In this document: positions 31,647 through 40,664 of the stretch, one piece after another
How the letters are laid out: every line of letters starts with the position of its first letter
Position numbering within the stretch: position 1 is the first letter of the stretch
NCBI RefSeq assembly: GCF_016613415.1
Contig: NZ_JACWCT010000138.1
Span: forward strand, 1-64,000
Direction of reading: 5' to 3'
DNA: 64,000 nt
Origin: Methylobacterium ajmalii
Lineage (GTDB): Bacteria > Pseudomonadota > Alphaproteobacteria > Rhizobiales > Beijerinckiaceae
The notes under the pieces: model-generated
The model's database searches: none
What the model saw: only the letters and a program-made list of their open reading frames with translations
Told to the model about the DNA's origin: nothing
Position numbers and translations under genes: made by a program

Positions 31647-32611
31647 GGGGAGGCATCCTGCTGGGCCGTCGCGCGTCCGCTCTTCAGGTAGGAGACGAGA
31701 CGGTCGAGGTCGTCGTTCGGGATCACGTTGCGGAAGGCCGGCATCACCTGCTTGTAATCCGCCGCCAGCTTCTGCCGGTTCGGGTTCAGGATCTTGTCGC
31801 GCAGATACGTCTCGTCGGCCGTCACCGTGCGGCCGTCCGCGAGCTTGACCTCGCTGCCGTAGAGGCCGGCCAGCGAGGGCGCCCGCACCTTGGCGCCGGG
31901 GTCGTGGCAGGTGCCGCAGCCGTAGGATTCGTAGATCGCGCGGCCCGCCCCGGCCTGGCCGCCCTGCTGCGCCCCGGCATTCTGCAGCCAGGCTGCGTAG
32001 TCGGCCTGGGTCATCAGGGTCAGGTTGCCGTCCATCTTCGAATGGTCGGTGCCGCAATATTCCGAGCAGTAGAGCCGGTAGCTGCCGGTGCGGTCGGCCT
32101 TGAACCACATCTCGGTGTAGCGGTCGGGCAGGGTCGCCATCTGCATCCGCAGCGCCGGGAGGTAGAGGTTGTGAATCACGTCCTGGCTGATCATCCGGAT
32201 CTTGATCGGCTGGCCGATCGGCAGGTGCAGGTCGTTGATCTCGGATTGCCCGGTCGGGTGCTGGAACTTCCACATCCATTGCCGGCCGATCGCCTCGACC
32301 ACCATGGCGTCGCCCGGCACCTGCTTGGAGATGAAGAACAGCCGGGCGCCCCAGACGAAGAAGATCAGGGTGAGCAGGAACGGGATCAGCATCCAGCTGA
32401 TCTCGATCAGCACGCTGCGGGTGTTGCCGTGGCTGCGGTCGGCCTCCTCGCCCTGGCGGTAGCGGATCGCGAACCAGGTGATGGCGACGAAGACCGGCAC
32501 GGTCAGGAGCAGCGTCAGGACCGTGAAGGCGAGGATCAGCCAGTCGGTCTCGACCGCCGTGGCGGAGGCCGCCGCCGGCCAGAGCTGGAGCGCGAGGTCG
32601 GTCGGGTTCAT
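31643..32611 (-). CDS. ctaC: Cytochrome c oxidase subunit II with fused cytochrome c (caa3)
   Basis: 322-aa subunit II. Two membrane helices (about 22-50 and 66-92) precede a cupredoxin domain with the CuA ligands His147, Cys182, Glu184, Cys186, His190 and Met193 (VIHNLY and CSEYCGTDHSKM). A C-terminal c-type domain carries one haem motif, C232-x2-C235-H236, with a probable Met ligand in KQVMPAF. The fusion lets the enzyme take electrons without a soluble cytochrome. There is no lipobox or long signal peptide. Its stop overlaps the subunit I start (ATGA). Confidence 0.96.
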   Translation of the reverse strand: MNPTDLALQLWPAAASATAVETDWLILAFTVLTLLLTVPVFVAITWFAIRYRQGEEADRSHGNTRSVLIEISWMLIPFLLTLIFFVWGARLFFISKQVPGDAMVVEAIGRQWMWKFQHPTGQSEINDLHLPIGQPIKIRMISQDVIHNLYLPALRMQMATLPDRYTEMWFKADRTGSYRLYCSEYCGTDHSKMDGNLTLMTQADYAAWLQNAGAQQGGQAGAGRAIYESYGCGTCHDPGAKVRAPSLAGLYGSEVKLADGRTVTADETYLRDKILNPNRQKLAADYKQVMPAFRNVIPNDDLDRLVSYLKSGRATAQQDASP

Positions 32612-33135
32612 CGAGCGGGGGCTCCGCCGGCGGGCGGCAGGGGGGCGGGAACCGGCGCGCCCGCTCCGGCGGGATCGAGGGGCGTGCCGGCGATCAGCCT
32701 CATGGCGCGCTCGACCGGGATGCGGGCGCGCCCGTCGGGCAGGAGGGCGTAGGTGGTGAGCTGGGCGGCCTCCCGCGCCTCGTGGCGGGCGAGATCCTCG
32801 TAGGGCGCGCCCTGCAGGTTCGGCGGCGGCGGCTGCACCTTGGCGCTCTGCTGCGGCGTCAGCGGCAGGCGGTTGGCGACGTTCCAGGCGCCGAACAGGT
32901 GCATCATCAGCCCGACCGCGACGATCGCGGCGGCGACGGAGCCGGCGAGCCCCACGACCACGAAGGCGGTGCGGCGGACGTCGACGTCCTCCTCCTCGAA
33001 ACCCTCCGGGTTGTGCGGTCCGGCATCGGGCTCGGGCCGGGGCGGGGCGGGCTTGAAGCCGGAGAGGCGCAGGAGCCCCGCCGCCGCGAGGGCGGGCAGG
33101 AGCGCGAACGGGCCGGGGCGGGTCTCGTCGCTCAC
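32608..33135 (-). CDS. Unassigned single-pass membrane protein of the ACIII-oxidase operon
   Basis: 175-aa protein between ActF and oxidase subunit II. A Pro/acidic N-terminal region (PDAGPHNPEGFEEEDVDVRR) precedes one helix (AFVVVGLAGSVAAAIVAVGLMMHLFGAW) at about 55-85, followed by a periplasmic segment PLTPQQSAKVQPPPPNLQGAPYEDLARHEAREAAQLTTYALLPDGRARIPVERAMRLIA. That last part is like those of small subunits accompanying ACIII in other bacteria; function unknown. Start is a GTG overlapping the actF stop; its stop overlaps the subunit II start, so it is made in step with both. Confidence 0.8.
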   Translation of the reverse strand: MSDETRPGPFALLPALAAAGLLRLSGFKPAPPRPEPDAGPHNPEGFEEEDVDVRRTAFVVVGLAGSVAAAIVAVGLMMHLFGAWNVANRLPLTPQQSAKVQPPPPNLQGAPYEDLARHEAREAAQLTTYALLPDGRARIPVERAMRLIAGTPLDPAGAGAPVPAPLPPAGGAPAR

Positions 33136-34190
33136 GAGGCGCGGCCCCGCAGGCGGCGGTCCACCGGGCCGTAGAGGCCGCCGGCGACCCCCACCACCCC
33201 GATCAGCGCCAGCGCATCCGCCCAGGTGAACCGGAAGGCGCCGCGGAAGCCCGGCGTGACCAGCCAGAAGATCTCGGCGCCGTGGAGCAGCAGGATCAGG
33301 AGGGCGATGCCGGCGAGCAGCGCGGGCCGGCCGGCATGGCGCTGCGGCACCAGCACCAGCGCGGCGAGCACCATCACGCCGACGCCGATCCAGATGCCGA
33401 GGCGGCCGAGCGCCCCGTCGCGGGCGAGATACCAGCGCGCCTCCTCGGGAAGGTTGGCCGACCACACCGTGAGGTACTGCGTGGCGTGGACGAAGCCCCA
33501 GATCGCGAGCAGCACCAGGATCGGGTCGGCGAAGGCCGCGGCGGTGCGCTGGTCGCGGCCGGGACGGCCCGAGGAATCCCGCGCGGCGATCAGGGCCGCC
33601 GCCGACAGCGCCAGGCCGGTCTGGATCGTCATCATCAGGAGCCCGAAGGCCGTGGAGGCGAGGCCGGGATCGGCCGACTGCACCCAATCCTCCGCCGCCA
33701 GCGTGCCGGTGACGGCATAGAGGCCGAGGCCCAGGACCGCGCGGGCGCGCCGCCAGGCCGCCGCCGGGCTGCCGGGCTCGGCGGCCGGGCGCCGGAAGGT
33801 GTCGGCGAGCCACAGCCAGATCGCCAGGTAGGCGAGGCTGCGCAGGATGAAGAAGACGGGGGTGAACCACAGGGCGGCCAGAGCCGTGCGCGGCGGGGCG
33901 CCCCGGTCCCACGGGTAAAGGCCACCCAGGCTCAGGAGCACCGGCAGCAACAGCAGGCCGGCGATGGGCAGGAGCCCGAGGAGCCGGCGCAGGGACGCGG
34001 CCATCGGCCCGGCGGAGAAGCCCGCGAGCTCGAGGCCCATCAGCAGGGGCAGGGCGCCGGCGGGCAGCGCCACCAGCACCAGCCAGGCGGCGAGGTAGGA
34101 GGGCATCACCGGGCTGCCGGAGGCGCCGGCGAGCGCGCAGGCCGCGAGCGCCGCCGCGCCGAGGGCGAGGGAGATCGGGCGGCGGCTCAT
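33132..34190 (-). CDS. actF: Alternative complex III subunit ActF (second quinol subunit)
   Basis: 352-aa membrane protein with about ten helices, counterpart of the NrfD-like ActC but shorter and without its extra loops. Segments such as GGLYPWDRGAPPRTALAALWFTPVFFILRSLAYLAIW and ATQYLTVWSANLPEEARWYL are characteristic of ActF. It forms the second half of the membrane module that oxidises quinol. The ATG at 34190 overlaps the actE stop, and the stop overlaps the next gene, both by 4 nt. Confidence 0.88.
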   Translation of the reverse strand: MSRRPISLALGAAALAACALAGASGSPVMPSYLAAWLVLVALPAGALPLLMGLELAGFSAGPMAASLRRLLGLLPIAGLLLLPVLLSLGGLYPWDRGAPPRTALAALWFTPVFFILRSLAYLAIWLWLADTFRRPAAEPGSPAAAWRRARAVLGLGLYAVTGTLAAEDWVQSADPGLASTAFGLLMMTIQTGLALSAAALIAARDSSGRPGRDQRTAAAFADPILVLLAIWGFVHATQYLTVWSANLPEEARWYLARDGALGRLGIWIGVGVMVLAALVLVPQRHAGRPALLAGIALLILLLHGAEIFWLVTPGFRGAFRFTWADALALIGVVGVAGGLYGPVDRRLRGRAS

Positions 34191-34789
34191 CGCTTGGTCC
34201 TCTGCGGGTCTGTCGATTCGAGGTCGGTCGCTGACTTGGCTGTCGTCGGCTCGGCGGCCGCGACCTTCGCCCGATCCTCCTCCGGCAGCGCCGCCAGGGT
34301 CGCGCCCTGGCTCAGCTGCAGCGCCCGGATGTAGGCGACGATGGCCCACCGGTCGGCGGGCGGCACCTGGGCGGCGTAGGGAAGCATGGTGCCCCGGCCG
34401 TGGGTGATGACGTCGTAGAAGTGCCGCGCGGGCGCCGCCCGCAGGCGGGCCTCGTCGAACGAGGGCGGCCGCGGATAGCCGCGCTCGACGATCATCCCGT
34501 CGCCGTGCCCGGCCCCGCCGTGGCAGGGGGTGCAGAAGACGCCGTAGCGCTCCTGGCCGCGGGCCAGCAGGTCCGGGGTCGCGGCGGCCGGCTGCGGCAC
34601 CGGCCGGTCGGGCGCCGCGCGGGCGACGGTGCCGGGCGGGGGCAGACGCATGGTCTGGCCCTGCGGGAAGAACGGGTTGCGGTCCCAGGTCTTCGACTTC
34701 GGCTGGCTCACCATGTCGGCCCGATCGCAGGCGGCGAGCGCCAGGGGCATCAGGAGCGCGAGACGGGGGAGGAGCGGGGAGCGCGTCAC
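34187..34789 (-). CDS. actE: Alternative complex III subunit ActE (monohaem cytochrome c lipoprotein)
   Basis: 200-aa exported cytochrome c. The signal ends in the lipobox LALAAC, so Cys21 should be lipidated. The single haem motif is C86-TPC-H90, followed by GGAGHGDGMIVERGYPRPPSF and the axial Met region GTMLPYAAQVPPADRWAIVAYIRALQLSQ. It carries electrons from ActA/ActB towards the oxidase. It starts with GTG overlapping the ActC-ActD stop. The last 35 residues are a charged, Lys/Thr-rich tail, probably flexible. Confidence 0.93.
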   Translation of the reverse strand: MTRSPLLPRLALLMPLALAACDRADMVSQPKSKTWDRNPFFPQGQTMRLPPPGTVARAAPDRPVPQPAAATPDLLARGQERYGVFCTPCHGGAGHGDGMIVERGYPRPPSFDEARLRAAPARHFYDVITHGRGTMLPYAAQVPPADRWAIVAYIRALQLSQGATLAALPEEDRAKVAAAEPTTAKSATDLESTDPQRTKR

Positions 34790-36780
34790 AGCGGCACCCT
34801 CCGGACCATCAGCGGCCGCCCCTGCGGCAGGCGCGCCAGCGCGCCCTCGATCCGGGCCGGATCGAAGCGGGGGCCGGTGGCCTCGAGGGCGAGGAAGAAG
34901 CGGTCCTCGCTCGCCCGGGCGAAGCCCGGGATCGCGAAGGCCGGATGGTTGAGGCGCGGCAGGCGGTTCTGGAACAGCAGCGCCAGCACGGTGGCGAGCC
35001 CGCCGCAGAGGGTGCCGAACGACACGCTCGGCACCATGAAGGACTGCCACGAGAAGCGCGGCCGGCCGCCGACGTCGAACACGTAGTCGATGCCGCTGGC
35101 GTAGAGGCACATCGCCATGAAGGCCAGGCCGCCCGCCAGCGCCGCCCCGAGGGCGAGGAGCGGCAGGATGCCGGCCGGGTGGCCCAGCGCGCGCGCGACC
35201 CGCGCCATCGGCACGGGGCCGTAGGTCTCGATCCGCGCCCCGAGGTCGCGGTCCTTCAGGGCCTCGACGGCGGCGGCGAGGTCGCCGGCCTGCGCGAACT
35301 CGGCGCTGACGCCCCAGAGCGGCGCTTCGTCCGTCTCGGCCGCGGTCGGCGCCCGCTCGCCGCTGGCGCGCCCGTCGGCGTGGCTCTCGGCGAAGCGCCG
35401 CGTCTCGGTGATCGAGACCATCGGCAGCGTGCGCAAGCCGAGGAGCAGCAGCGCCAGGAACAGGCCGACGCTGCCGAGAAGCGTCGCGATGCCCCACACG
35501 CCCATCGAATAGGGATGGGCGGAGGGCGGCAGGAAGTCGTGGCTGAGGGTGACGATCAACAGCATGAAGTGGTCGCCGAAGCTGCCGATCGCCGCGGCGA
35601 TGCCGACCAGCGCGACGACGAGGCCGGAGCGGCGCAGCGCGGCGCGCCAGAACAGCTGCACCGGCAGCAGGGCGAAGACGACGATGAGCCAGAACGCCCA
35701 GGCATGCGGGCCGGCGAGGCGGCGCACCAGCACCGAGCGGTCGAAGGCGTCGCCGTGCAGGAGGCTCGAGAAGATCTCGGTGCCGTAGCAATAGGCCGAG
35801 ACGAGGCCGAGCCCCAGCATCAGCCGCGCCATCAGGTCGAGGTGCCGCTCGGTGATCAGCACCTCGAGATGGAGGGCGCGGCGCACCAGCACCGCGAGCG
35901 CCGCCGTGACGCCGACGCCGGAAAGCAGCGAGGCGGCCAGGAAGGTCACCGGCAGGAGGGTGTCGTGCCAGCCCGGCAGCACCGTGCCGGCGAGCATCAC
36001 CGAGGCCCCGGTCTGGAGCGCCACCACGAGGACGATGGCGAGCGCCGACAGCGTGCGGGTGGCCAGCACCCAGCGCTCCCAATGGGTCGCCGCGCCGCGC
36101 CAGCCGAGCGCCAGGATGCCGTAGATCTGCGCCCGCAGCATCGTCCGGCGCCGGCGCCGGCCGCTGCCCTCGTCGGCGGCGCGCCCCTCCGCCCGGGCCG
36201 CCTCGAAGGCGCGGTCGCGCAGGACCGCGAAGTCGGGCAGGAGCCCGACATACCACAGGCCGAGGCAGACCCCGAGGAAGCTGACGATGTCGATGGCGTC
36301 CCAGACCAGCGGCGAGCGAAATTGCGGCCACAGCGCCAGGGTGTTCGGGTAGGGCAGGGTCCAGTAGAACACCCAGGGCCGCCCGAGATGGATGATCGGG
36401 TAGAGGGCGGCCGCCGCCGCGGCCAGCACCGCGGTCGTCTCGGCGATCCGGTCGATGCCGGAGCGCCAGGCCGCCCCGGCGAGCCGCAGGATGGCGGAGG
36501 TGAGGAGCGCCCCGCAGGCGATGCCGATCCACCAGTCGTAGGCGACGATGTCGAGCGCCCAGACGACCGGGTTGTTGTTGTGCCAGATCCCTACGCCGTT
36601 GAGGAGGAGCCAGGCGAGGGCGGCCGCGAACACGCCGAGGAGGCCGCACGCCCCCGCGAAGGCGATCCACCACGCCCGCGAGCGGGCGCGCGCCGGGGCG
36701 CCCGCGACGGCGCGGCCGATCGAGGCGAAGTCCTCCTCGGCGCCGAGCAGACCGGCCCGGGGGGAGAGAGTGCCGCTCAC
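34786..36780 (-). CDS. actC: Fused alternative complex III subunits ActC-ActD
   Basis: 664-aa single open frame that joins two normally separate subunits. Residues 1-455 are ActC, a NrfD-like quinol-binding membrane protein with about ten helices (LYPIIHLGRPWVFYWTLPYPN, GTVLPGWHDTLLPVTFLAASLLSG, FGDHFMLLIVTLSHDFLP). Residues 456-487 are a charged linker. Residues 488-664 are ActD (DUF3341): LWGVSAEFAQAGDLAAAVEALKDRDLGARIETYGPVP, two helices near 540-560 and 588-603, then HPAFAIPGFARASEDRFFLALEATGPRFDPARIEGAL. No stop or alternative start separates them. GTG start at 36780 overlaps the actB stop. Confidence 0.9.
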   Translation of the reverse strand: MSGTLSPRAGLLGAEEDFASIGRAVAGAPARARSRAWWIAFAGACGLLGVFAAALAWLLLNGVGIWHNNNPVVWALDIVAYDWWIGIACGALLTSAILRLAGAAWRSGIDRIAETTAVLAAAAAALYPIIHLGRPWVFYWTLPYPNTLALWPQFRSPLVWDAIDIVSFLGVCLGLWYVGLLPDFAVLRDRAFEAARAEGRAADEGSGRRRRRTMLRAQIYGILALGWRGAATHWERWVLATRTLSALAIVLVVALQTGASVMLAGTVLPGWHDTLLPVTFLAASLLSGVGVTAALAVLVRRALHLEVLITERHLDLMARLMLGLGLVSAYCYGTEIFSSLLHGDAFDRSVLVRRLAGPHAWAFWLIVVFALLPVQLFWRAALRRSGLVVALVGIAAAIGSFGDHFMLLIVTLSHDFLPPSAHPYSMGVWGIATLLGSVGLFLALLLLGLRTLPMVSITETRRFAESHADGRASGERAPTAAETDEAPLWGVSAEFAQAGDLAAAVEALKDRDLGARIETYGPVPMARVARALGHPAGILPLLALGAALAGGLAFMAMCLYASGIDYVFDVGGRPRFSWQSFMVPSVSFGTLCGGLATVLALLFQNRLPRLNHPAFAIPGFARASEDRFFLALEATGPRFDPARIEGALARLPQGRPLMVRRVPL

Positions 36781-39764
36781 AGGGCGCCTCCGGGCTTTGC
36801 CGCGCCGGTCGCCGAGGCCGCCTCGACCAGCCGGGCGAGGTAGGTGGTGCGGGGCTTGGTGTTGAGCTCGGCGAGGAGTCCGTAATTGCGCGGGTCGGCC
36901 GCCGCCGCGGCGACGCGGCTGCCGGAATCGCGCAGGTCGCCGAAGGTGATCGCCCGGGTCGGGCAGGCGCCCTGGCAGGCGGTGACGACGGCGCCGTCGG
37001 GGATCGGCGCATGGTCGCCGCGCGTCGAATCGATGCGCGCGGCGGCGATGCGCTGCACGCAGTAGGTGCATTTCTCCATCACCCCGCGGGCCCGGACCGT
37101 GACCTCGGGGTTGCGCTGCTGCTGCTGCACCGGCGCGGTGTCGCCGGAATAGTCGAGGTAGTTGAAGCGCCGGACCTTGTAGGGGCAATAGCTCGAGCAG
37201 GCCCGGGTGCCGACGCAGCGGTTGTAGACCATGAGGTTCAGCCCCTCGCGGTCGTGGACGGTGGCCTCCACCGGGCAGCCGACCTCGCAGGGCGCCTGCT
37301 CGCAATGCATGCACGGCACCGGCATGAAGTGGGTCTTCGGATCCTCGAGCCCGCCTTCATAGTAGCGATCGATCCGCAGCCAGTGCAGCCAGCGCCCCAG
37401 CGCCACCTCCTCCTTGCCGACGACCGGGATGTTGTTCTCGGACTGGCAGGCGGTGACGCAGGCGTTGCAGCCGATGCAGGCGTCGAGGTCGATCACCATG
37501 CCCCAGGCGCGCTCGCGGTCGTAGCGCCCGCCGGGCGAGGTCGGCGCCGGGGGGTAGAGCGAGGGCAGGGCCTCGCGGGAGGCGACCGGGGTCACCGCGC
37601 CCACCGCCTGCACCCGCACGAGGTCGTGCCCCTCCATCGTGCCGTGGTTCTGGGTCGTCACCGGCGGCGCCTTGCGGCCGGTCTTCGCCAGCGTCGCCTC
37701 GGCGAGGCGCCAGGGGCTGGCGCTGCGGCGCAGGGGGTAGGCGTCGTAGCCGAGGCCGTCGGCGAGCTGCTCGGGAACCCGGCGGCCGTAGCCGAGGAAG
37801 ACCGTGACGGCGTCCTCGGCCTGGCCGGGCTGGATCCAGACCGGCCCCTCGATCCGCCGGCCCTCGGCCTCGAGCGTCACCACGTCGCCCTGGCGCAGCT
37901 CCTCCCGCTCGGCGAGGCCCGGGCTCACCGCGATCACGTTGCCCCACACCACCTTGGTCAGGGGCTTGGGCAGCTCCTGCAGCCAGGCGAGGTTGGCGAG
38001 GCTGCCGTCCCAGACCGTCGCGTCGGGCCGGAACACGACCTCGACCCGGCGGGCGGGCCCGGCCGGCGAGGGCGCGGGCGGGGCGGACGCCGCGGCGGCG
38101 GGCAGGGGAGCGCCGACCGTCTCGGGGGCGAGCGCTGTGTCGGCAAAGAAGCCGGCCTGGAGCACGGCCTCGCGGCGGGCCGTCCAGGCGGCGTCCGCCT
38201 CGCCCGGGGAACGCCAGTGGGCGTCGAACAGGGCGGCGCCGTCCTTGGCCTCCGCGTCGGTGAGGATCGACAGGATCTCCGGCACCGAGCGGCCGTCGTA
38301 GAGCGGACGGATCGTCGGCTGGATCGGCGTCACCGTCCCGTCGAGGGAGCGGGCGTCGCCCCAGGCCTCGAGCGGGTGGGCGAGCGGCAGGTTCCAGTCG
38401 CAGTGGAAGGCGGTCTCGTCCTGGTAGAGGCCGGCATGGACCTTGAGCGGCACCCGGGCGAGGGCCTCCAGGAAGCCGAGATCGCCCGGCGCCTCGTAGA
38501 CCGGGTTGACGTCGAGCATCACCAGGAGCTGCACCTCGCCCCGGCGCATCGCCTCGGCGAGCGCGTCGAGGGGCTCGGCGTCGAGGACCGGCACCGGCGC
38601 GGTGTGGAACACGGTACGGCCGGTATTGCCGAGCGCCGCGTTGAGGCGGTGGACCTGGGCCAGCAGGTCCGGCACGGCCTGGGCGCCGGCGAGGACGAGC
38701 CCGCTGCCCCGCGCCGCGTCCAGCGCCGCGAAGGCGCGCGCGCGCCAGGCTGCCGCGGGGCCGCCGCGATCCGCCGCCGTGCCGCCGCCGGCCTCCGCCA
38801 GGAGATCGCGCACGAGGGCGGACAGGCCGTCCGAGCCGATCGCGAGCGGCGACTCGGCCTTGGCCGAGGTCAGATTCGGGCTCGGCCCGGCATGGTGGAG
38901 GGCGAGCAGGCGCCCCTCGGCGGCGGCCTTGCGGCGGGCCTCGACCCAGTCCCGCGCCTGGCCGACCTGGCCGGGCCCGGGATCGAGCACGTCGCCGTCG
39001 AGGGACACGACGACCCGCGCGCGATCGAAGCGCCAGCGGGTCTCGAGCGGGCGGCCGAGGGCGCGGCGCGCGCCCTCGTAGAGCGCGTCGCGCCCGGTCG
39101 GGGCCGAGACGTGCCAGCGCATCGCCGGGAAGTCCCGGCGCATCGCGGCGATCTGCGCGGCGAGCGACGGGGAGGTGACCGGCCCGGTGACGAGGTGCAG
39201 GCCACGCCCTCCCGCGACGGCCTTCAGCGCGGCGAAGCGCCCGGTCATCGCCGCGCGGAAGGCCGGCCAGGAGCTCGGCCGGCCGAGATGCTGCGGGGTC
39301 TGGAGCCGGAACGGATCGTAGAGCCCGAGCACCGATGCTTGCGCGAACACGTCGGTGCCGCCGCGGCTCCAGGGATGCTCGGCATTGCCCTCGATCTTGA
39401 GCGGCCGGCCGTTGCGGGTGGTGACCGTGATGCCGTTGGCGAACCCGTCGACGAGCGCCGCCGAGGCGTAGGCGAGGGGTGCCCCCGGGACGACCCGCTC
39501 GGGCTGGCGGACGTAGGGGATCTCCTGGCTGCGCCCGTCCGGCTGGCCGCAGGCGGCAAGCCCGCTCATCGCGAAGGAGGCGGCCATCAGCTTCAGGAAG
39601 CCGCGCCGGTCGGGTGCGGCGGCGAGCCGCGCGGCCGCCGGGTACTCGGTGTCGAGGAAGGTTCGGAACTCGGGCGAATCCGCCACCGCGTCGAGGCTGC
39701 GCCAGAAGGCCGGGCCGTCGCCAGCGGCGAGGCGGGCGCGCAGCGCGCCGATGTCGTGCGTCAT
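36777..39764 (-). CDS. actB: Alternative complex III subunit ActB (molybdopterin-like plus Fe-S)
   Basis: 995-aa iron-sulphur subunit. A twin-arginine-like signal (DRRGFLKLMAASFAMSGLAAC, RR at 53-54, lipobox Cys72) indicates Tat export with lipidation. The B1 part (about 75-700) is a molybdopterin-oxidoreductase relative without the cofactor. The B2 part (about 740-960) is ferredoxin-like with four cluster motifs: CIGCNACVTACQ, CMHCEQAPCEVGCP, CVGTRACSSYCP and CTYC...CQGACP. Together they lead electrons from quinol to the ActA/ActE haems. The ATG at 39764 overlaps the actA stop. Confidence 0.95.
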   Translation of the reverse strand: MTHDIGALRARLAAGDGPAFWRSLDAVADSPEFRTFLDTEYPAAARLAAAPDRRGFLKLMAASFAMSGLAACGQPDGRSQEIPYVRQPERVVPGAPLAYASAALVDGFANGITVTTRNGRPLKIEGNAEHPWSRGGTDVFAQASVLGLYDPFRLQTPQHLGRPSSWPAFRAAMTGRFAALKAVAGGRGLHLVTGPVTSPSLAAQIAAMRRDFPAMRWHVSAPTGRDALYEGARRALGRPLETRWRFDRARVVVSLDGDVLDPGPGQVGQARDWVEARRKAAAEGRLLALHHAGPSPNLTSAKAESPLAIGSDGLSALVRDLLAEAGGGTAADRGGPAAAWRARAFAALDAARGSGLVLAGAQAVPDLLAQVHRLNAALGNTGRTVFHTAPVPVLDAEPLDALAEAMRRGEVQLLVMLDVNPVYEAPGDLGFLEALARVPLKVHAGLYQDETAFHCDWNLPLAHPLEAWGDARSLDGTVTPIQPTIRPLYDGRSVPEILSILTDAEAKDGAALFDAHWRSPGEADAAWTARREAVLQAGFFADTALAPETVGAPLPAAAASAPPAPSPAGPARRVEVVFRPDATVWDGSLANLAWLQELPKPLTKVVWGNVIAVSPGLAEREELRQGDVVTLEAEGRRIEGPVWIQPGQAEDAVTVFLGYGRRVPEQLADGLGYDAYPLRRSASPWRLAEATLAKTGRKAPPVTTQNHGTMEGHDLVRVQAVGAVTPVASREALPSLYPPAPTSPGGRYDRERAWGMVIDLDACIGCNACVTACQSENNIPVVGKEEVALGRWLHWLRIDRYYEGGLEDPKTHFMPVPCMHCEQAPCEVGCPVEATVHDREGLNLMVYNRCVGTRACSSYCPYKVRRFNYLDYSGDTAPVQQQQRNPEVTVRARGVMEKCTYCVQRIAAARIDSTRGDHAPIPDGAVVTACQGACPTRAITFGDLRDSGSRVAAAAADPRNYGLLAELNTKPRTTYLARLVEAASATGAAKPGGAL

Positions 39765-40420
39765 CGGTGGCAGATCCCGCATTCGGTCAGGCGCTCGCCG
39801 CCCCGGATATGGTACTGGGCCACGAGTTCCGGCCCGAGCGTGGCCTGGTTGGCCGGCGGGCTCCAGGTCATGTTGAGGATCTGGTCCTTCGGCCGCACGT
39901 ATTTCTCGGGATTGCGGTGGCAATCGAGGCAGAAGCTCATCTCGAACGCGTTGGCCCGGTAGGTGAGCTGCATGTCGGTGACGCTGCCGTGGCAGGTCGA
40001 GCAGCCGATGCCGTTGGTCACGTGGACCGAGTGGTTGTAGTAGACGTAGCCGGGCAGCTTGTTCAGGCGGTTCCAGACCAGGGGCTGGTCCTTGGCATAG
40101 CTCGCCCGGACCGGCTCCAGCATTTCCGAGCCCGACCAGATCTGGGAGTGGCAGGTCATGCAGGTCTCGGTCGGCGGAATCCCGGCGGTCGCCTGCGTCT
40201 CCACGGTGGTGTGGCAGTAGCGGCAATCGATCTTCAGCTCGCCCGAATGGTGCTTGTGGCTGAACGGCACCGGCTGGTCCGGCGCCACCCCGACGCCGGT
40301 GACGTAGGAGGAGCGCACCAGTCCCGCCCCGACCACCGGGATGCCGGCAAGGCAGGCGGCCGCGGTGAGGAGCGCGAGGCGCAGGAGGGCGTCGGCACCC
40401 GGGGCGAAGAGCTGGCGCAT
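39761..40420 (-). CDS. actA: Alternative complex III subunit ActA (pentahaem cytochrome c)
   Basis: 219-aa multihaem cytochrome c, first gene of the operon. A single membrane anchor spans about 10-35. Five CxxCH motifs are present: Cys66-His70, Cys87-His91, Cys140-His144, Cys164-His168 and Cys214-His218. The spacing and the HKHHSGELKIDCRYCHT start are typical of ActA. It sits on the periplasmic face and passes electrons to ActE or the oxidase. The last haem motif is only one residue from the C-terminus. The promoter should lie in the 240 bp upstream; no clear boxes were identified. Confidence 0.95.
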   Translation of the reverse strand: MRQLFAPGADALLRLALLTAAACLAGIPVVGAGLVRSSYVTGVGVAPDQPVPFSHKHHSGELKIDCRYCHTTVETQATAGIPPTETCMTCHSQIWSGSEMLEPVRASYAKDQPLVWNRLNKLPGYVYYNHSVHVTNGIGCSTCHGSVTDMQLTYRANAFEMSFCLDCHRNPEKYVRPKDQILNMTWSPPANQATLGPELVAQYHIRGGERLTECGICHR

Positions 40421-40664
40421 GACGTCAGGACCTGCCCACGCCGCACACCGCCCGCAGCGGCGGACAGCTCTGCGGGATCGTTCGCTTCAAGGCGGGAATC
40501 ACGCTCCGCACGCCGTCCTCGTCATACCCTGGCCGCCCTGTTCGGAACGATGCCAGGCTAGGTGGCGCGCGGTCGGGCAGCGGCCAGGGGCGCCCGGACG
40601 ATCGACGCCGCGCTGCGACAGCATGGCGTCGGAAAACCGAAGGCCGTGTCGCCGGGGCCTCGCC

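Noticed and set aside
37011..39962. 983-codon open frame on the plus strand opposite actB
   Set aside because: It mirrors the actB reading frame in high-GC DNA; composition is Arg/Gly/His/Asp-rich, with no domain, and actB on the minus strand is unmistakable.
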